A stretch of 64,000 nucleotides of DNA from Streptomyces canus (GTDB taxonomy: Bacteria > Actinomycetota > Actinomycetes > Streptomycetales > Streptomycetaceae), in contig NZ_JAUSWW010000001.1 of the NCBI RefSeq assembly GCF_030815415.1, forward strand, positions 3,596,001-3,660,000, read 5' to 3'. The notes under the pieces are model-generated. The model was not told where the DNA came from. It ran no database searches and saw nothing but the letters and a program-made list of their open reading frames with translations. This document shows, piece after piece, positions 1 through 8,801 of the stretch. The stretch's first letter is position 1. Every line of letters starts with the position of its first letter. A program made the position numbers and the translations under genes.

Positions 1-2
1 AG

Positions 3-542
3 AAGAAGGACCGGGACGAGGTACGGAAGAAGCTGCACGACGTCGAGGAGCTGCTCTCCTCCTTGAGCGAGGAGCAGGTGCGGGAGCTCGCGCGGTTCGA
101 GGAGGACGAGATCACCGAGGCACAGGACGACCTCATCGCGTCGGGTGCCCTGAGCGACAAGGACGGCAAGCCGTCGGACCAGGGCGACAAGGCGGTGCGC
201 TATGCCTTGGACCAGCTCGGGAAGCCGTACAAGTGGGGTGCGGAGGGGCCGAAGGAGTACGACTGCTCAGGTCTGACCGCGCAGGCGTGGGGCCATGCGG
301 GGACGCCCATCCCCCGGACCAGCGAGGAGCAGTGGGCACGGCTCCCCCGTATCCCTCTGAAGGAGCTGCGCCCCGGCGACCTGGTGGTCTACTTCCCCGA
401 CGCCACCCACGTGGGGATGTACCTGGGCAAGGGCAAGATCGTCCAGGCTCCGAGGACCGGCGAGGAGGTCAGGGTGTCGCCGATCGCGTCGAACCCGATC
501 CTCGGAGCCGTACGCCCTGATCAGGACAGCGAGGCCAGGTAG
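3..542 (+). CDS. NlpC/P60-family cell-wall endopeptidase, 5'-truncated by window edge
   Basis: The reading frame is open from the first bases, so the gene begins upstream of the window; 179 residues are visible. The first ~60 residues are rich in Lys, Glu and Asp and look like the end of a coiled coil, as in secreted Streptomyces NlpC/P60 proteins. The hydrolase domain follows: YDCSGL carries the catalytic Cys, and THVGMYLG carries the catalytic His. Family members cleave peptide stems of peptidoglycan outside the membrane. The protein ends just after the domain (VRPDQDSEAR), which is normal. Its 3' end overlaps the convergent monooxygenase gene by 22 bases. Substrate and export signal cannot be judged from this fragment. 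Confidence 0.9.
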   Translation, partial: KKDRDEVRKKLHDVEELLSSLSEEQVRELARFEEDEITEAQDDLIASGALSDKDGKPSDQGDKAVRYALDQLGKPYKWGAEGPKEYDCSGLTAQAWGHAGTPIPRTSEEQWARLPRIPLKELRPGDLVVYFPDATHVGMYLGKGKIVQAPRTGEEVRVSPIASNPILGAVRPDQDSEAR

Positions 543-1768
543 GCCGCGGTCTTCCCGGGCTCGTAGAAGAAGTTCTCGAAGTCGGCCGGGTCGTTGAACG
601 CGTTGGCGAACCGGTCGGCGGCGGGCTGCAACTGCCCCGCCGCGCCGATGAGGTTCAGGATGTGCTCCGGCGGCGGCGCCAGCATCGCGTTCGTCCACTT
701 GGTGACGTGCTGGGCCGCGTCCCAGTAGCGGTCGAACGTCCCCCGCATCCACTCCTCGTCGAACTCCTTCTCGCCGCGCTCGAGGATCGACGCGAGGTAC
801 GAAGCGGCGCACTTCGAGGCGGAGTTGGAGCCCTGGCCCGTGATCGGGTCGTTCGCGACGACGACGTCGGCGACACCGAGGACGAGGCCGCCACCGGGGA
901 GACGGCCGACGGGGTTACGGACGGTGGGCGCGTACCGGCCCACCAATGTGCCACCGCCGTCGGTCAGTTCGACCTTCGTGGCCCGCGCGTACTCCCACGG
1001 CGTGAACCTCTCCATGAGTTCCAGGGTCAGGGAGAGGTGTTCCGCGGGGTCCTTGACGCCGTTGAAGACATCGAGCGGGCCGCCGGGTATGCCCTCCCAG
1101 AACAGGATGTCCGCGCGGCCGGAGGTCGTGAGGGTCGGCATGATGAACAGTTCGCCGACACCGGGGACCAGGTTGCAGCGGACCGCGTCGTAGTCCGGGT
1201 GCTCGGGCCGGGGGCCCAGGCCGTGGACGTACGACACGGCCAGCGCGCGCTGCGGCTCGCCGTACGGCGAACGGGAGGCGTCCCGGCCGAACATCGACAC
1301 CAGTTCGCCTTTGCCCGCCGACACCAGCACCAGGTCGTACGTACGGGAGAAGTAGTCGAGGTCGGAGACCGCCGCGCCGTGGATGACGAGCTGGCCGCCG
1401 CGCTGGGCGAACGTCTCCATCCAGCCCGCCATCTTGACGCGCTGGTCGACCGACTGCGCGTACCCGTCGAGCTTGCCCACCCAGTCGATCGCACGGGCCG
1501 CGGGACCCTCGGCCCACGAGCCGGGGGCCGCGACCGAGACGCCGAGTCCTTCGATCTTCGGGGCCTGGGACTCCCAGAAGTTCAGCTGGAGATCGCGCTC
1601 GTGCTGCAGTGCCGTGTGGAACATGCACTGCGTCGACATGACCCGGCCGGAGCGGATCTCGTCCGCGGTCCGGTTCGACATCAGGGTGACCTCGTACCCG
1701 TGCGACTGGAGTCCGAGGGCGAGCTGGAGACCGGACTGGCCGGCCCCTACGACGAGTATCTTCCGCAT
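521..1768 (-). CDS. Styrene/indole monooxygenase-type FAD-dependent oxygenase
   Basis: This 415-residue protein opens with a Rossmann FAD motif, VGAGQSGLQLALGL, and aligns in style with the StyA class (group E flavoprotein monooxygenases), which use FADH2 supplied by a separate reductase to epoxidise aromatic alkenes or indole. A second flavin-contact region is likely near VVVANDPITGQGSNSASK. The start is 25 bases after the cvnD stop, with AGGAG about 11 bases upstream, so it is probably the fifth gene of the conservon operon. No StyB-like reductase is present nearby. The natural substrate is unknown. Confidence 0.85.
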   Translation of the reverse strand: MRKILVVGAGQSGLQLALGLQSHGYEVTLMSNRTADEIRSGRVMSTQCMFHTALQHERDLQLNFWESQAPKIEGLGVSVAAPGSWAEGPAARAIDWVGKLDGYAQSVDQRVKMAGWMETFAQRGGQLVIHGAAVSDLDYFSRTYDLVLVSAGKGELVSMFGRDASRSPYGEPQRALAVSYVHGLGPRPEHPDYDAVRCNLVPGVGELFIMPTLTTSGRADILFWEGIPGGPLDVFNGVKDPAEHLSLTLELMERFTPWEYARATKVELTDGGGTLVGRYAPTVRNPVGRLPGGGLVLGVADVVVANDPITGQGSNSASKCAASYLASILERGEKEFDEEWMRGTFDRYWDAAQHVTKWTNAMLAPPPEHILNLIGAAGQLQPAADRFANAFNDPADFENFFYEPGKTAAYLASLS

Positions 1769-1793
1769 ACGGCTGGTGGCTCCTAGGTCGCGA

Positions 1794-2405
1794 CTACTCG
1801 GGTGTTTCGTCCAGCGCGTGGCCGACGAGGGCCAGGAGGCTCTCGATCACCGAGATCCTGCGGCGCGCATCCATGATCATTACAGGTATGTGCGCGGGGA
1901 TCGTCAACGCGTCCCGCACGTCCTCCGGTTCGAACAGCTCGCTGTCGTCGAAGTGGTTGACCGCGACGACGTAGGGCAGTCCGCAGCTCTCGAAGTAGTC
2001 CAGCGCCGGGAAGCAGTCCTTCAGCCGGCGGGTGTCGGCCAGCACGACCGCGCCGATCGCACCGCGCACCAGGTCGTCCCACATGAACCAGAACCGCTGC
2101 TGGCCCGGCGTGCCGAACAGATAGAGCACCAGGTCGTCGTCGAGCGTGAGGCGGCCGAAGTCCATGGCCACGGTGGTGGTGAGCTTGCCCGGCGTGGCGG
2201 TGAGGTCGTCGGTCTCCTCGCTCGCCTCGGTCATCAGCGCCTCGGTCTGCAGAGGCGTGATCTCCGAGACGGCGGTGACGAGCGTGGTCTTGCCGACGCC
2301 GAAGCCGCCGGCCACGACTATCTTCGTCGCGATCGGGGCCCGGGTACGGTCCGTCTGCCAGGACTTCACGTCCTCGTCGGTGTCGTCAAAGACGGCGGAG
2401 TCCAC
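1794..2405 (-). CDS. cvnD: Conservon GTP-binding protein CvnD
   Basis: A 203-residue small Ras-like GTPase. The P-loop is GGFGVGKTTL (about residues 33-42), the switch II region contains LFGTPGQQRFWFM, and the guanine specificity motif is NHFD. CvnD proteins form the output GTPase of conservons, four-gene modules that couple a membrane histidine-kinase-like protein to a roadblock protein, a DUF742 protein and the GTPase. The start overlaps the end of cvnC by 20 bases, showing a tight operon. Effectors are generally unknown; in some conservons the neighbour is a cytochrome P450, here it is a flavin monooxygenase. Confidence 0.95.
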   Translation of the reverse strand: MDSAVFDDTDEDVKSWQTDRTRAPIATKIVVAGGFGVGKTTLVTAVSEITPLQTEALMTEASEETDDLTATPGKLTTTVAMDFGRLTLDDDLVLYLFGTPGQQRFWFMWDDLVRGAIGAVVLADTRRLKDCFPALDYFESCGLPYVVAVNHFDDSELFEPEDVRDALTIPAHIPVMIMDARRRISVIESLLALVGHALDETPE

Positions 2406-2793
2406 TCAGCACCCTTTCGAGCAGAGCGCGGTCCGGGCGGCCGGTGCCGTGACCGGTGCCGGTGCCGTACACACGGATCTTTCCCTGGTCCGCGAGGTCG
2501 CTCAGGAGCACGCGGACCACGCCGAGCGGCATCTTCAGCAGCGCGGCGATCTCGGCCACCGTGCGCATACGGCGGCAGAGTTCGACGATGGCCCGCATCT
2601 CCGGCATGACCCGGGTGTTGAGGGAACCGTTCGTCAGTTCTTTCCGCTCCTCGGCTGCCTCCAGTGCCGCGACGAACGTCTCCACGAGGAGGACGTGGCC
2701 GAAGCGGGTGCGGCCGCCGGTGAGCGAGTAGGGGCGGACACGGGCGGGCTTGCGGTCACCGCCGCGGACGGGGAGGTTCGGACGGCCGGTCAT
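2386..2793 (-). CDS. cvnC: Conservon DUF742 winged-helix protein CvnC
   Basis: A 135-residue DUF742 protein. It has a basic N terminus (RPNLPVRGGDRKPARVRPYSLTGGR in part), then a helix-turn-helix-like core around MRTVAEIAALLKMPLGVVRVLLSDLADQGKI. The GGRT segment followed by a multi-helix winged fold is typical of the family. In conservons this protein interacts with CvnB and CvnD at the membrane. It overlaps both neighbours, by 4 bases with cvnB and 20 with cvnD, consistent with translational coupling. DNA binding has not been shown in general and cannot be inferred here. Confidence 0.95.
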   Translation of the reverse strand: MTGRPNLPVRGGDRKPARVRPYSLTGGRTRFGHVLLVETFVAALEAAEERKELTNGSLNTRVMPEMRAIVELCRRMRTVAEIAALLKMPLGVVRVLLSDLADQGKIRVYGTGTGHGTGRPDRALLERVLSGLRRL

Positions 2794-3290
2794 CGCCCGC
2801 CCCCCGTGGTCTCGGACTCCAGCGACTGCCGTAGCTCACTGCGGAGTTCGGGGGTCAGGACGTGCCCGGCACGGCCGACGAACAGCGCCATGTGGTACGC
2901 CACGACGCTCATGTCGCTGTCCGCGGAGCCGTGCACACCGAGCAGCGAGCCGTCGCTGATCGACATCACGAACAGGCTGCCCTCGTCCATCGCGACCATC
3001 GTGTGCTTCACCCCGCCGGACTCCATGAGCTTGGCGGCGCCGATGGTGAGGCTGCCGATGCCGGACACGATGGTCGCGAGATCGGCGGAGGAGCCCCGTG
3101 GGCCCTTCGGGGTGGTGCGGGTCTGACGGGCCTCGTCGTTGGTGCCGGGGTCGGAGGAGAGCAGGAGCAGGCCGTCCGATGAGACCACCGCTACTGACTG
3201 GATGCCCGGCACCTCCTCGACCAGGTTCGTCAGCAGCCAGTGCAGATTGCGGGCTTCACTGCTCAGTCCGAAGGTACTGGGCGCGGTCAA
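2790..3290 (-). CDS. cvnB: Conservon roadblock/LC7 protein CvnB
   Basis: A 166-residue roadblock/LC7-domain protein of the MglB type. The hallmark segment VPGIQSVAVVSSDGLLLLSS is near residues 28-46 and the fold continues through DLATIVSGIGSLTIGAAKLM and the ILV-rich strand VMSISDGSLLGV. MglB-like proteins regulate small GTPases, so the expected partner is CvnD. The gene overlaps cvnA at its 5' end by 4 bases and cvnC at its 3' end by 4 bases. Confidence 0.95.
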   Translation of the reverse strand: MTAPSTFGLSSEARNLHWLLTNLVEEVPGIQSVAVVSSDGLLLLSSDPGTNDEARQTRTTPKGPRGSSADLATIVSGIGSLTIGAAKLMESGGVKHTMVAMDEGSLFVMSISDGSLLGVHGSADSDMSVVAYHMALFVGRAGHVLTPELRSELRQSLESETTGGGR

Positions 3291-5965
3291 CTGCTTGCCT
3301 CCTCGGGAGTGCCCCCCGTGGAATCTTCGCTGTGTGCGGGCGTCCTCGTCTGGCCCGTCTGTTCGGCGATCTCTGCTTCTACGTCGCGGTAGCCGGCCTC
3401 CGCCCCCCGGCGGAAGCCGCCGAGCCTCCGGCGGAGGGCTTCGGCGTCCACGGAACTGCTGCGCGGGCGCGGTGTGGTCGCGGGCGCGGTGATCTTCGGT
3501 GTGCGCTTGGGGAGGCCCTTCGCGGTGAGCTGGTCCTCGTCCGGGGTGCGCTCGTGTTCCGTCTCGCCGTCGTCGGGCGCGGGTGACCCCTGTGGGGGTT
3601 CCTCGCCGTCGGCGGCCGCGGGTTCGGGGGTTGCCTCGGGCTCCGCCGGAACCGGTAGCAACAGCTCCATCGTCGTCTCGGCCGGGGTCTCCGCCCCCGC
3701 CGTCTCCGATGTCCGTACCGCCTTCTCCGCCAGGGCCACCAGCACGTCGCCGGTGCCCGAACGGGTGGGCAGGATGTTGGAGTTGGCCTCCGCGTCGGCG
3801 CCCGGCAGGGAGAAGGTGTGGGGGGTGCCGGGCAGCGGGTCCGAGGAGGGGACCGCGGCGGACGGTGCCGGCGCCAGCAGGCCCTTCGGGAGGACGACCA
3901 CCGCGGCGATGCCGCCCTGCTTCTGCTCGCGGAGCTGGACGCGGACGCCGTGGCGGTGGGCGAGGCGGGCGACGACGTACAGGCCGAGGCCGAGCCCCTC
4001 CTCGCCCTCCTGGTCGTACGGGGAGTCCGGGTCGAAGTCGGCGAGGCGGGAGTTGAGGCGGGTCAGCCGCTCGTCGGGCACGCCGATGCCCTCGTCCTGG
4101 ACGGAGAGCATGACCTCGCCGCTCTCCAGCAGCCAGCCGGAGACCTCGACGGGCATGTCCGGCGGGGAGAACGATGTGGCGTTCTCCATCAGCTCGGCCA
4201 GGAGGTGGGACAGGTCGTCGGCCGCGAAGCCCGCGACATGCGCGTGCGGGGGCAGGGCCGCGATACGGACGCGCTCGTAGCGCTCGATCTCGCTCACCGC
4301 GGCCCGTACGACATCCACCAGCGGGACCGGACCGGCGTGCTGCTGGACGTGTTCCGTGCCGGCGAGGACGAGGAGGTTCTCGCTGTGGCGGCGCATGACC
4401 GTGGCGAAGTGGTCGAGCTTGAAGAGCGTGGCGAGGCGGTCGGGGTCCTGTTCGCGCTCCTCCAGGCCCTCGATGACGGCGAGTTGGCGTTCCACCAGGC
4501 CGAGGGTGCGCAGGGCGAGGTTGACGAAGGTGCCGCCGATGCTCTCGCGAAGGCGCGTCAACTGGGCGGCGGACTCGGCGAGTTCGGTGCGCAGCTCCTC
4601 GCGGGCGTCGGCCATCTTCTGACGCTGGCCGACCAGATGCTTACGGTCGGACTCCAGGGTGGCGACGCGCTCCTGGACGGCGACGGCGTGCGCGTGCAGG
4701 GCGTTGACGGAGCGGACGACCTGGGCGAACTCGTCGTTGCGGCCGGTGAACTTGACCGGTTCCTCGGCGGCCGGCTCCTCGGACCCGGCGAGCCGTGCGG
4801 AGCCCAGGCGCAGGACGGCGAGGGGGCGGGTCAGGGTGCGGGCCATGGCGGTGGCGATGCCGACGGCGAGCAGCATGAGGGCGCCGAGGATCGCGACGCG
4901 CAGCTCCAGCGCGGTGACGTCGTCGTCGCGGAGCTGGGCGAGGTCCTTGGTGCGCTGGTTGTAGAGGGCGGACTCCACACCGCGCATGAGGTCCACACGC
5001 GCGGAGAGGGCGGCGTCGGCCTTCTTGGTGCTGGTGTCGAGTTCGCCGTCGGAGAGCCTGGCCTGGTCGGTGAGGCCGGCGAGGTACTTCTCGGCGGAGT
5101 TGACCTCGGGGCCGGTGACCGTGGAGTCGAAGCTGTTCTTCGCGGCCTCGGGAGCGGTGTCGTGGAAGTCGGCGAGGGCGGCGTCGGAGCGCAGCCGGGC
5201 CTGCTGGGCGGCGGCGGTGAGGGCGTCGCGCTGCCTGGTGCCGGCGGCCGAGGAGGTGACGACGGTGGAGGCGAGCCCGGTGACGGGGTCGGTGACCGTC
5301 TGGGTGGTGCGGGGCACGTTGAGCGCCGCGAGCAGCAGGCCGCGGGTGGCGGCCGCCTGCTGTACGGCGGAGTCCAGTTCGGCGAGCGCGTAGGCGCCGG
5401 AGCCCGCGCGGGGCGGCATCTGCTCGGCCAGGTGCTCGGCGAGACGGTGCAGCTCGTTGATGGCCGCGGAGTAGGTCTGGTGCACCTCGAGGGCGGAGCT
5501 CTTGCCGGTGAGCGCTGCGCGGCGCAGGGCGGCGATGCCGTCGAGATCCGTACGGAGGTCGGCGGGGGTGTCGGTGTCGGCGCGCAACTCCTCGACCTGG
5601 CGGTCGACGCGGGCACCGCGCTGCTCGGAGGGGGCCTTGGACTTGGCGCGCCCGGCGGCGACGTACGACGTGACCTCGTCCCGCTCGTCGGCGAGCGAGT
5701 GCGCGAGGATCAGGGCGTCCTGGGTCTGCTCGGCGAGCGTCACCAGGTCCTGGGAGTCACTCAGTTCTCCCGAGGCAGCGAGGATCGAGGGGGCCCCGGC
5801 GCCCGCGATGGCGGCGGCCACGACGGCCGCGGCGACGATCAGCCGGTTGCGTACGTGGGTGGGGCGGCCCTTGCCGACGGCGGAACCGTCGGCGGTGGTG
5901 GGATCGGCGGGGGCCGTCTGCTTGCTCGTACGACGTGGCCGCGTCTTCTGCACCGGTGCTCGCAT
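3287..5965 (-). CDS. cvnA: Conservon nitrate-sensor-like histidine kinase CvnA
   Basis: A large membrane sensor of about 892 residues. A basic N terminus precedes one membrane segment (LIVAAAVVAAAIAGAGAP) and a ~290-residue extracellular region of the nitrate/nitrite-sensor type. A second membrane segment (VAILGALMLLAVGIATAMA) leads to a HAMP-like linker, a helical dimerisation region and an HATPase_c domain with an N box at LAELMENATSFSPP and a G box at GEEGLGLGLYVVARLA. The ~200-residue C-terminal tail is low-complexity Pro/Glu/Thr-rich. No canonical phosphoacceptor H box is evident, as usual for CvnA. A TTG at 6007 would add 14 residues; ATG at 5965 was chosen although its upstream sequence gives only a weak ribosome site. 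Confidence 0.92.
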   Translation of the reverse strand: MRAPVQKTRPRRTSKQTAPADPTTADGSAVGKGRPTHVRNRLIVAAAVVAAAIAGAGAPSILAASGELSDSQDLVTLAEQTQDALILAHSLADERDEVTSYVAAGRAKSKAPSEQRGARVDRQVEELRADTDTPADLRTDLDGIAALRRAALTGKSSALEVHQTYSAAINELHRLAEHLAEQMPPRAGSGAYALAELDSAVQQAAATRGLLLAALNVPRTTQTVTDPVTGLASTVVTSSAAGTRQRDALTAAAQQARLRSDAALADFHDTAPEAAKNSFDSTVTGPEVNSAEKYLAGLTDQARLSDGELDTSTKKADAALSARVDLMRGVESALYNQRTKDLAQLRDDDVTALELRVAILGALMLLAVGIATAMARTLTRPLAVLRLGSARLAGSEEPAAEEPVKFTGRNDEFAQVVRSVNALHAHAVAVQERVATLESDRKHLVGQRQKMADAREELRTELAESAAQLTRLRESIGGTFVNLALRTLGLVERQLAVIEGLEEREQDPDRLATLFKLDHFATVMRRHSENLLVLAGTEHVQQHAGPVPLVDVVRAAVSEIERYERVRIAALPPHAHVAGFAADDLSHLLAELMENATSFSPPDMPVEVSGWLLESGEVMLSVQDEGIGVPDERLTRLNSRLADFDPDSPYDQEGEEGLGLGLYVVARLAHRHGVRVQLREQKQGGIAAVVVLPKGLLAPAPSAAVPSSDPLPGTPHTFSLPGADAEANSNILPTRSGTGDVLVALAEKAVRTSETAGAETPAETTMELLLPVPAEPEATPEPAAADGEEPPQGSPAPDDGETEHERTPDEDQLTAKGLPKRTPKITAPATTPRPRSSSVDAEALRRRLGGFRRGAEAGYRDVEAEIAEQTGQTRTPAHSEDSTGGTPEEASS

Positions 5966-6321
5966 TCCTGACTCGTGTACCCATGGGCCCGGGTGACGCT
6001 CCGTCAACCGGAGTCACACACCGGGTACGTTTCCCGACCCTCCCAGTGCCGCTGGGCGGCGGGCGCGCATCACCCGACCCGCCACCCGAAGGAGTGAACC
6101 CCGGACGGGAGTTGGCGAGCAAGTTCCGGTGGCATGGTCAGCGACCTTGACCGGCGGGCCGGTTGGACGTCGCCGCCGACCGATGGCATCATCCGCCACC
6201 ACGCCTTCCCGGAGTGACCAATCCCTCCCAAACCAGGCGCCTGACCTGCGCGACTGCGCCCGCCCGGCAACCATTGCCAGCCTTCTGTGAACACCGTGAA
6301 GGGCTCGTGCAGACTGGCCGG
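5966..6321. other. Divergent intergenic region between cvnA and the PP2C-like gene
   Basis: This stretch must hold the two divergent promoters. I see no convincing -35/-10 pair, operator palindrome or RNA gene. A GTG-initiated 18-codon frame at 6095-6151 has its purine-rich sequence too close to the start to be convincing. Confidence 0.4.
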
Positions 6322-7110
6322 ATGCGTACGGAACTTGTTTCGGAGCCCGGCGACCGGGCCCGCCCCAACGAGGACTTCGCGAGCGTCGCCCTTCCGGCCT
6401 CCGGACAGGGCGGGGCACTCGTGGTCCTGGACGGCGTCACGCCGCCGACGGGCGGGACGGGGTGTCTGCATTCCGTCCCCTGGTTCACGGCACGACTGGG
6501 TGGCGCGCTGACCGAACTGACCGTTTCCCTCCCCGATGTTCCGCTGACCGAGGCATTGAGCCTCGCCATCTCCCGTACCTCCGAGTCCCACGCGCACACC
6601 TGTGACCTTTCTCACCCACGCACACCACAGGCAACAGTGGTCGTCGCACGCTGGTCGGCGCGGACGGTGGAGTACCTGGTCCTCTCGGACTCGGCCCTGC
6701 TGCTGGAGTCGGAGGACGGCACGGTGACGGCCGTCCTCGACGACCGCCTCGCCCGCCTCCCCCGCTCCGCCTTGGCCACGGACGCCCTCATCGACTCGAC
6801 CCTGCGCAACATGGAGGGCGGCTTCTTCACCGCCGCGGCCGATCCGTCGGTGGCGGGCCGGGCGGTGACGGGCGCACTGCCGCGTTCGTCGGTCCGGTCC
6901 CTGGCCGCGCTGACGGACGGGGCGGCCCGGTGGGTGGAGAAGTTCCGCGAGGGGGACTGGACGGACTGCCTCACCCTCGTGCGGAAGGACGGGGCGGGGG
7001 CGCTGGTGGCGCGGGTGCGGGAGCTGGAGAGCGCGGATGCGGAGGGGCGGATGCATCTGGGGCGGAGCAAGACGCATGACGATGCGACGGTGGTGTACGC
7101 GGAATGGTGA
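6322..7110 (+). CDS. Protein phosphatase 2C-domain protein
   Basis: A 262-residue protein with a PP2C-like layout: GDRARPNEDF near residues 8-17 resembles the first metal-binding motif, then VVLDGVTPP, TVVVARWSARTVEYLVLSDSALL, SLAALTDGAAR and a C-terminal KTHDDATVVY that corresponds to the family's final Asp motif. PP2C enzymes are Mn/Mg-dependent Ser/Thr phosphatases. Several expected acidic residues are shifted, so activity is uncertain. The ATG at 6322 starts the conserved domain; the frame remains open back to 6163 but that stretch has no family character. Confidence 0.8.
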   Translation: MRTELVSEPGDRARPNEDFASVALPASGQGGALVVLDGVTPPTGGTGCLHSVPWFTARLGGALTELTVSLPDVPLTEALSLAISRTSESHAHTCDLSHPRTPQATVVVARWSARTVEYLVLSDSALLLESEDGTVTAVLDDRLARLPRSALATDALIDSTLRNMEGGFFTAAADPSVAGRAVTGALPRSSVRSLAALTDGAARWVEKFREGDWTDCLTLVRKDGAGALVARVRELESADAEGRMHLGRSKTHDDATVVYAEW

Positions 7111-7122
7111 GGCGGGGCCGGG

Positions 7123-7617
7123 TCAGCGCTCCATGCCCCGGTTCAGCTCATGCAGCAGCCGCGCGAGCTCGGACACCTCGCGGGGGTTCCAGTCCGCCAG
7201 CCGGCCCGCGTACCGCGCCCGTCGCGCGTTCCGTACCCGCCCCACCCGGGACCGTCCCTCCGCCGTGAGCTCGACGAGCCAGGCGCGTCCGTCCGCGGGG
7301 TCCGGGGCGCGGGTGACGAGGCCCAGGGTCTCCAGGGCGCGCAGCTGGCGGGACATGGTGGCCTTGCCGACACCGATGTAGGCGGCGAGTTCCGTGGCGC
7401 GCTGCTGTCCGGACTCCTCGAGCCGCACCAGCAGTCCGTACGCGGCGGACTCCAGGTCGGGGTGGACTTCGCGTGCCATCTCGCCCTGGTTGGCCCGGGC
7501 GCGCCGCAGGAGCACGGTCAACTCGCGTTCCAGCGCCAGGAATTCTGGCTGGTCCAGACCAGTCCTGGGCCCCCCGGGCCTGTCTCCGTGTCCGCCGTCG
7601 TTCCCGTCTTCGTGCAC
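7123..7617 (-). CDS. MarR-family transcriptional regulator
   Basis: A winged-helix regulator of 164 residues from the GTG at 7617. The recognition part is QRATELAAYIGVGKATMSRQLRALETLGLVTR, followed by the wing DPADGRAWLVELTAEG. The GTG at 7617 has AGGGG 5 bases upstream, whereas the upstream TTG at 7662 has no ribosome site. The gene converges on the PP2C-like gene, with 12 bases between stops. MarR proteins usually bind palindromes near their own promoter and respond to phenolics or oxidants; the ligand is unknown here. Confidence 0.9.
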   Translation of the reverse strand: MHEDGNDGGHGDRPGGPRTGLDQPEFLALERELTVLLRRARANQGEMAREVHPDLESAAYGLLVRLEESGQQRATELAAYIGVGKATMSRQLRALETLGLVTRAPDPADGRAWLVELTAEGRSRVGRVRNARRARYAGRLADWNPREVSELARLLHELNRGMER

Positions 7618-7850
7618 GTCAGCCCCTGCCTCGGTCTTCCCGGTCCTGAAAGTTTCCGCCAAATTGCGCCGTCACCGCAGCTCGGTAAGTATTTCGCAGG
7701 GCTAGACCAACGGCAGCAACCGGTCCCTCTTCCCACCCGCTCGTCGACGTGCGTAGCTTCTTGACCAGGCGCTGACTGGCATGCCCACGCCATGCACACC
7801 CCCGGCCGGGTGTCCCCCACCGAGCATCACCGAGCCCTCGGAGGCACGCC

Positions 7851-8684
7851 ATGCCCGTGCACAGACCCGCATCGCCCCGCCCTCGCCCCCTGTTCCTCAC
7901 CGGCGTCCTCACCGCCGTGTTCGCGCTGCTGTCCATAGCCCCGGCGTCGGCCGCCGAGTCGCCCGACGCCACCGCCACGCCGACCCGCGGGACCGCCCGC
8001 ATGGGCATGGGCGTCGTCGCCCACGACGGACAGGGCGGACTGCCCGCCGGCACCCGCGCCGCCCAGACCGAGGGCGTCGACGTGTCCAGCTACCAGGGGA
8101 ACGTCGCCTGGACGACCCTCTGGAACAGCGGGGTCCGTTGGGCCTACACCAAGGGGAGCGAGGGGACGTACTACACGAACCCCTACTTCTCCCAGCAGTA
8201 CAGCGGCTCCTACGGCGTCGGCATGATCCGCGGCGCGTACCACTTCGCGACCCCGGACACCACGACCGGCGCAACGCAGGCCAACTATTTCGTCGACCAC
8301 GGAGGCGGCTGGTCCGCCGACGGCAGGACCCTGCCCGGCACCCTCGACATCGAGTGGAACCCGTACGGCGACTCCTGCTACGGCAAGACCAAGAGCGCGA
8401 TGGTGAGCTGGATCCGTGACTTCCTGAACCAGTACAAGGCCCGCACCGGCCGCGACGCCGTCATCTACACCTCCACCAGCTGGTGGACCCAGTGCACCGG
8501 CAACTACGCCGGCTTCGCCGCCAACCCGCTGTGGATCGCCCGCTACGCCTCGACCGTGGGGACACTGCCGGCCGGCTGGAGCACCTACACGATGTGGCAG
8601 TACACCTCGTCCGGGCCGACGGTCGGCGACCACGACCGGTTCAACGGGGCGCTCGACAGGGTGCAGGCGCTCGCCAAGGGCTGA
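7851..8684 (+). CDS. Secreted GH25 lysozyme (muramidase)
   Basis: A 277-residue exported lysozyme. The N terminus has basic residues, a hydrophobic core (FLTGVLTAVFALLSIAPASA) and an Ala-X-Ala site near residue 34. After a ~35-residue linker comes a glycoside hydrolase 25 domain: GVDVSSYQGNV carries the first catalytic-site Asp, and TLDIEWN carries the Asp-X-Glu pair. YTSTSWW and MWQYTSSG are also typical. GH25 enzymes cleave the MurNAc-GlcNAc bond and several accept O-acetylated peptidoglycan. It stands alone, with a terminator just downstream. Confidence 0.95.
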   Translation: MPVHRPASPRPRPLFLTGVLTAVFALLSIAPASAAESPDATATPTRGTARMGMGVVAHDGQGGLPAGTRAAQTEGVDVSSYQGNVAWTTLWNSGVRWAYTKGSEGTYYTNPYFSQQYSGSYGVGMIRGAYHFATPDTTTGATQANYFVDHGGGWSADGRTLPGTLDIEWNPYGDSCYGKTKSAMVSWIRDFLNQYKARTGRDAVIYTSTSWWTQCTGNYAGFAANPLWIARYASTVGTLPAGWSTYTMWQYTSSGPTVGDHDRFNGALDRVQALAKG

Positions 8685-8702
8685 TCCCTTCCCCGGTACG
8701 GC

Positions 8703-8739
8703 GAAGGCCCGGGCCTCCCTCACGAGAACCCGGGCCTTC
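8703..8739. terminator. Bidirectional hairpin terminator between GH25 gene and lon
   Basis: A perfect 11-bp inverted repeat, GAAGGCCCGGG (8703-8713) and CCCGGGCCTTC (8729-8739), lies between two convergent genes with a 15-base loop. There is no T-run, as usual in Streptomyces. Confidence 0.8.
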
Positions 8740-8801
8740 ACCTCATCCGATGCCCGCGGGCGGAGCCCGCTATGGACGCCGCGTCACGCCGCCATCGGAA
8801 G

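Noticed and set aside
3818..5971. 717-codon open frame antisense to cvnA
   Set aside because: High GC at third positions of the real gene removes stops on the other strand. The translation is Gly/Arg-rich and resembles no family.
6095..6151. 18-codon leader peptide upstream of the PP2C-like gene
   Set aside because: The purine run overlaps the start too closely, and nothing regulatory follows.
7702..7709. CTAGACCA as a DasR half site near the GH25 lysozyme
   Set aside because: Only one half of the operator is present; the left half does not match.
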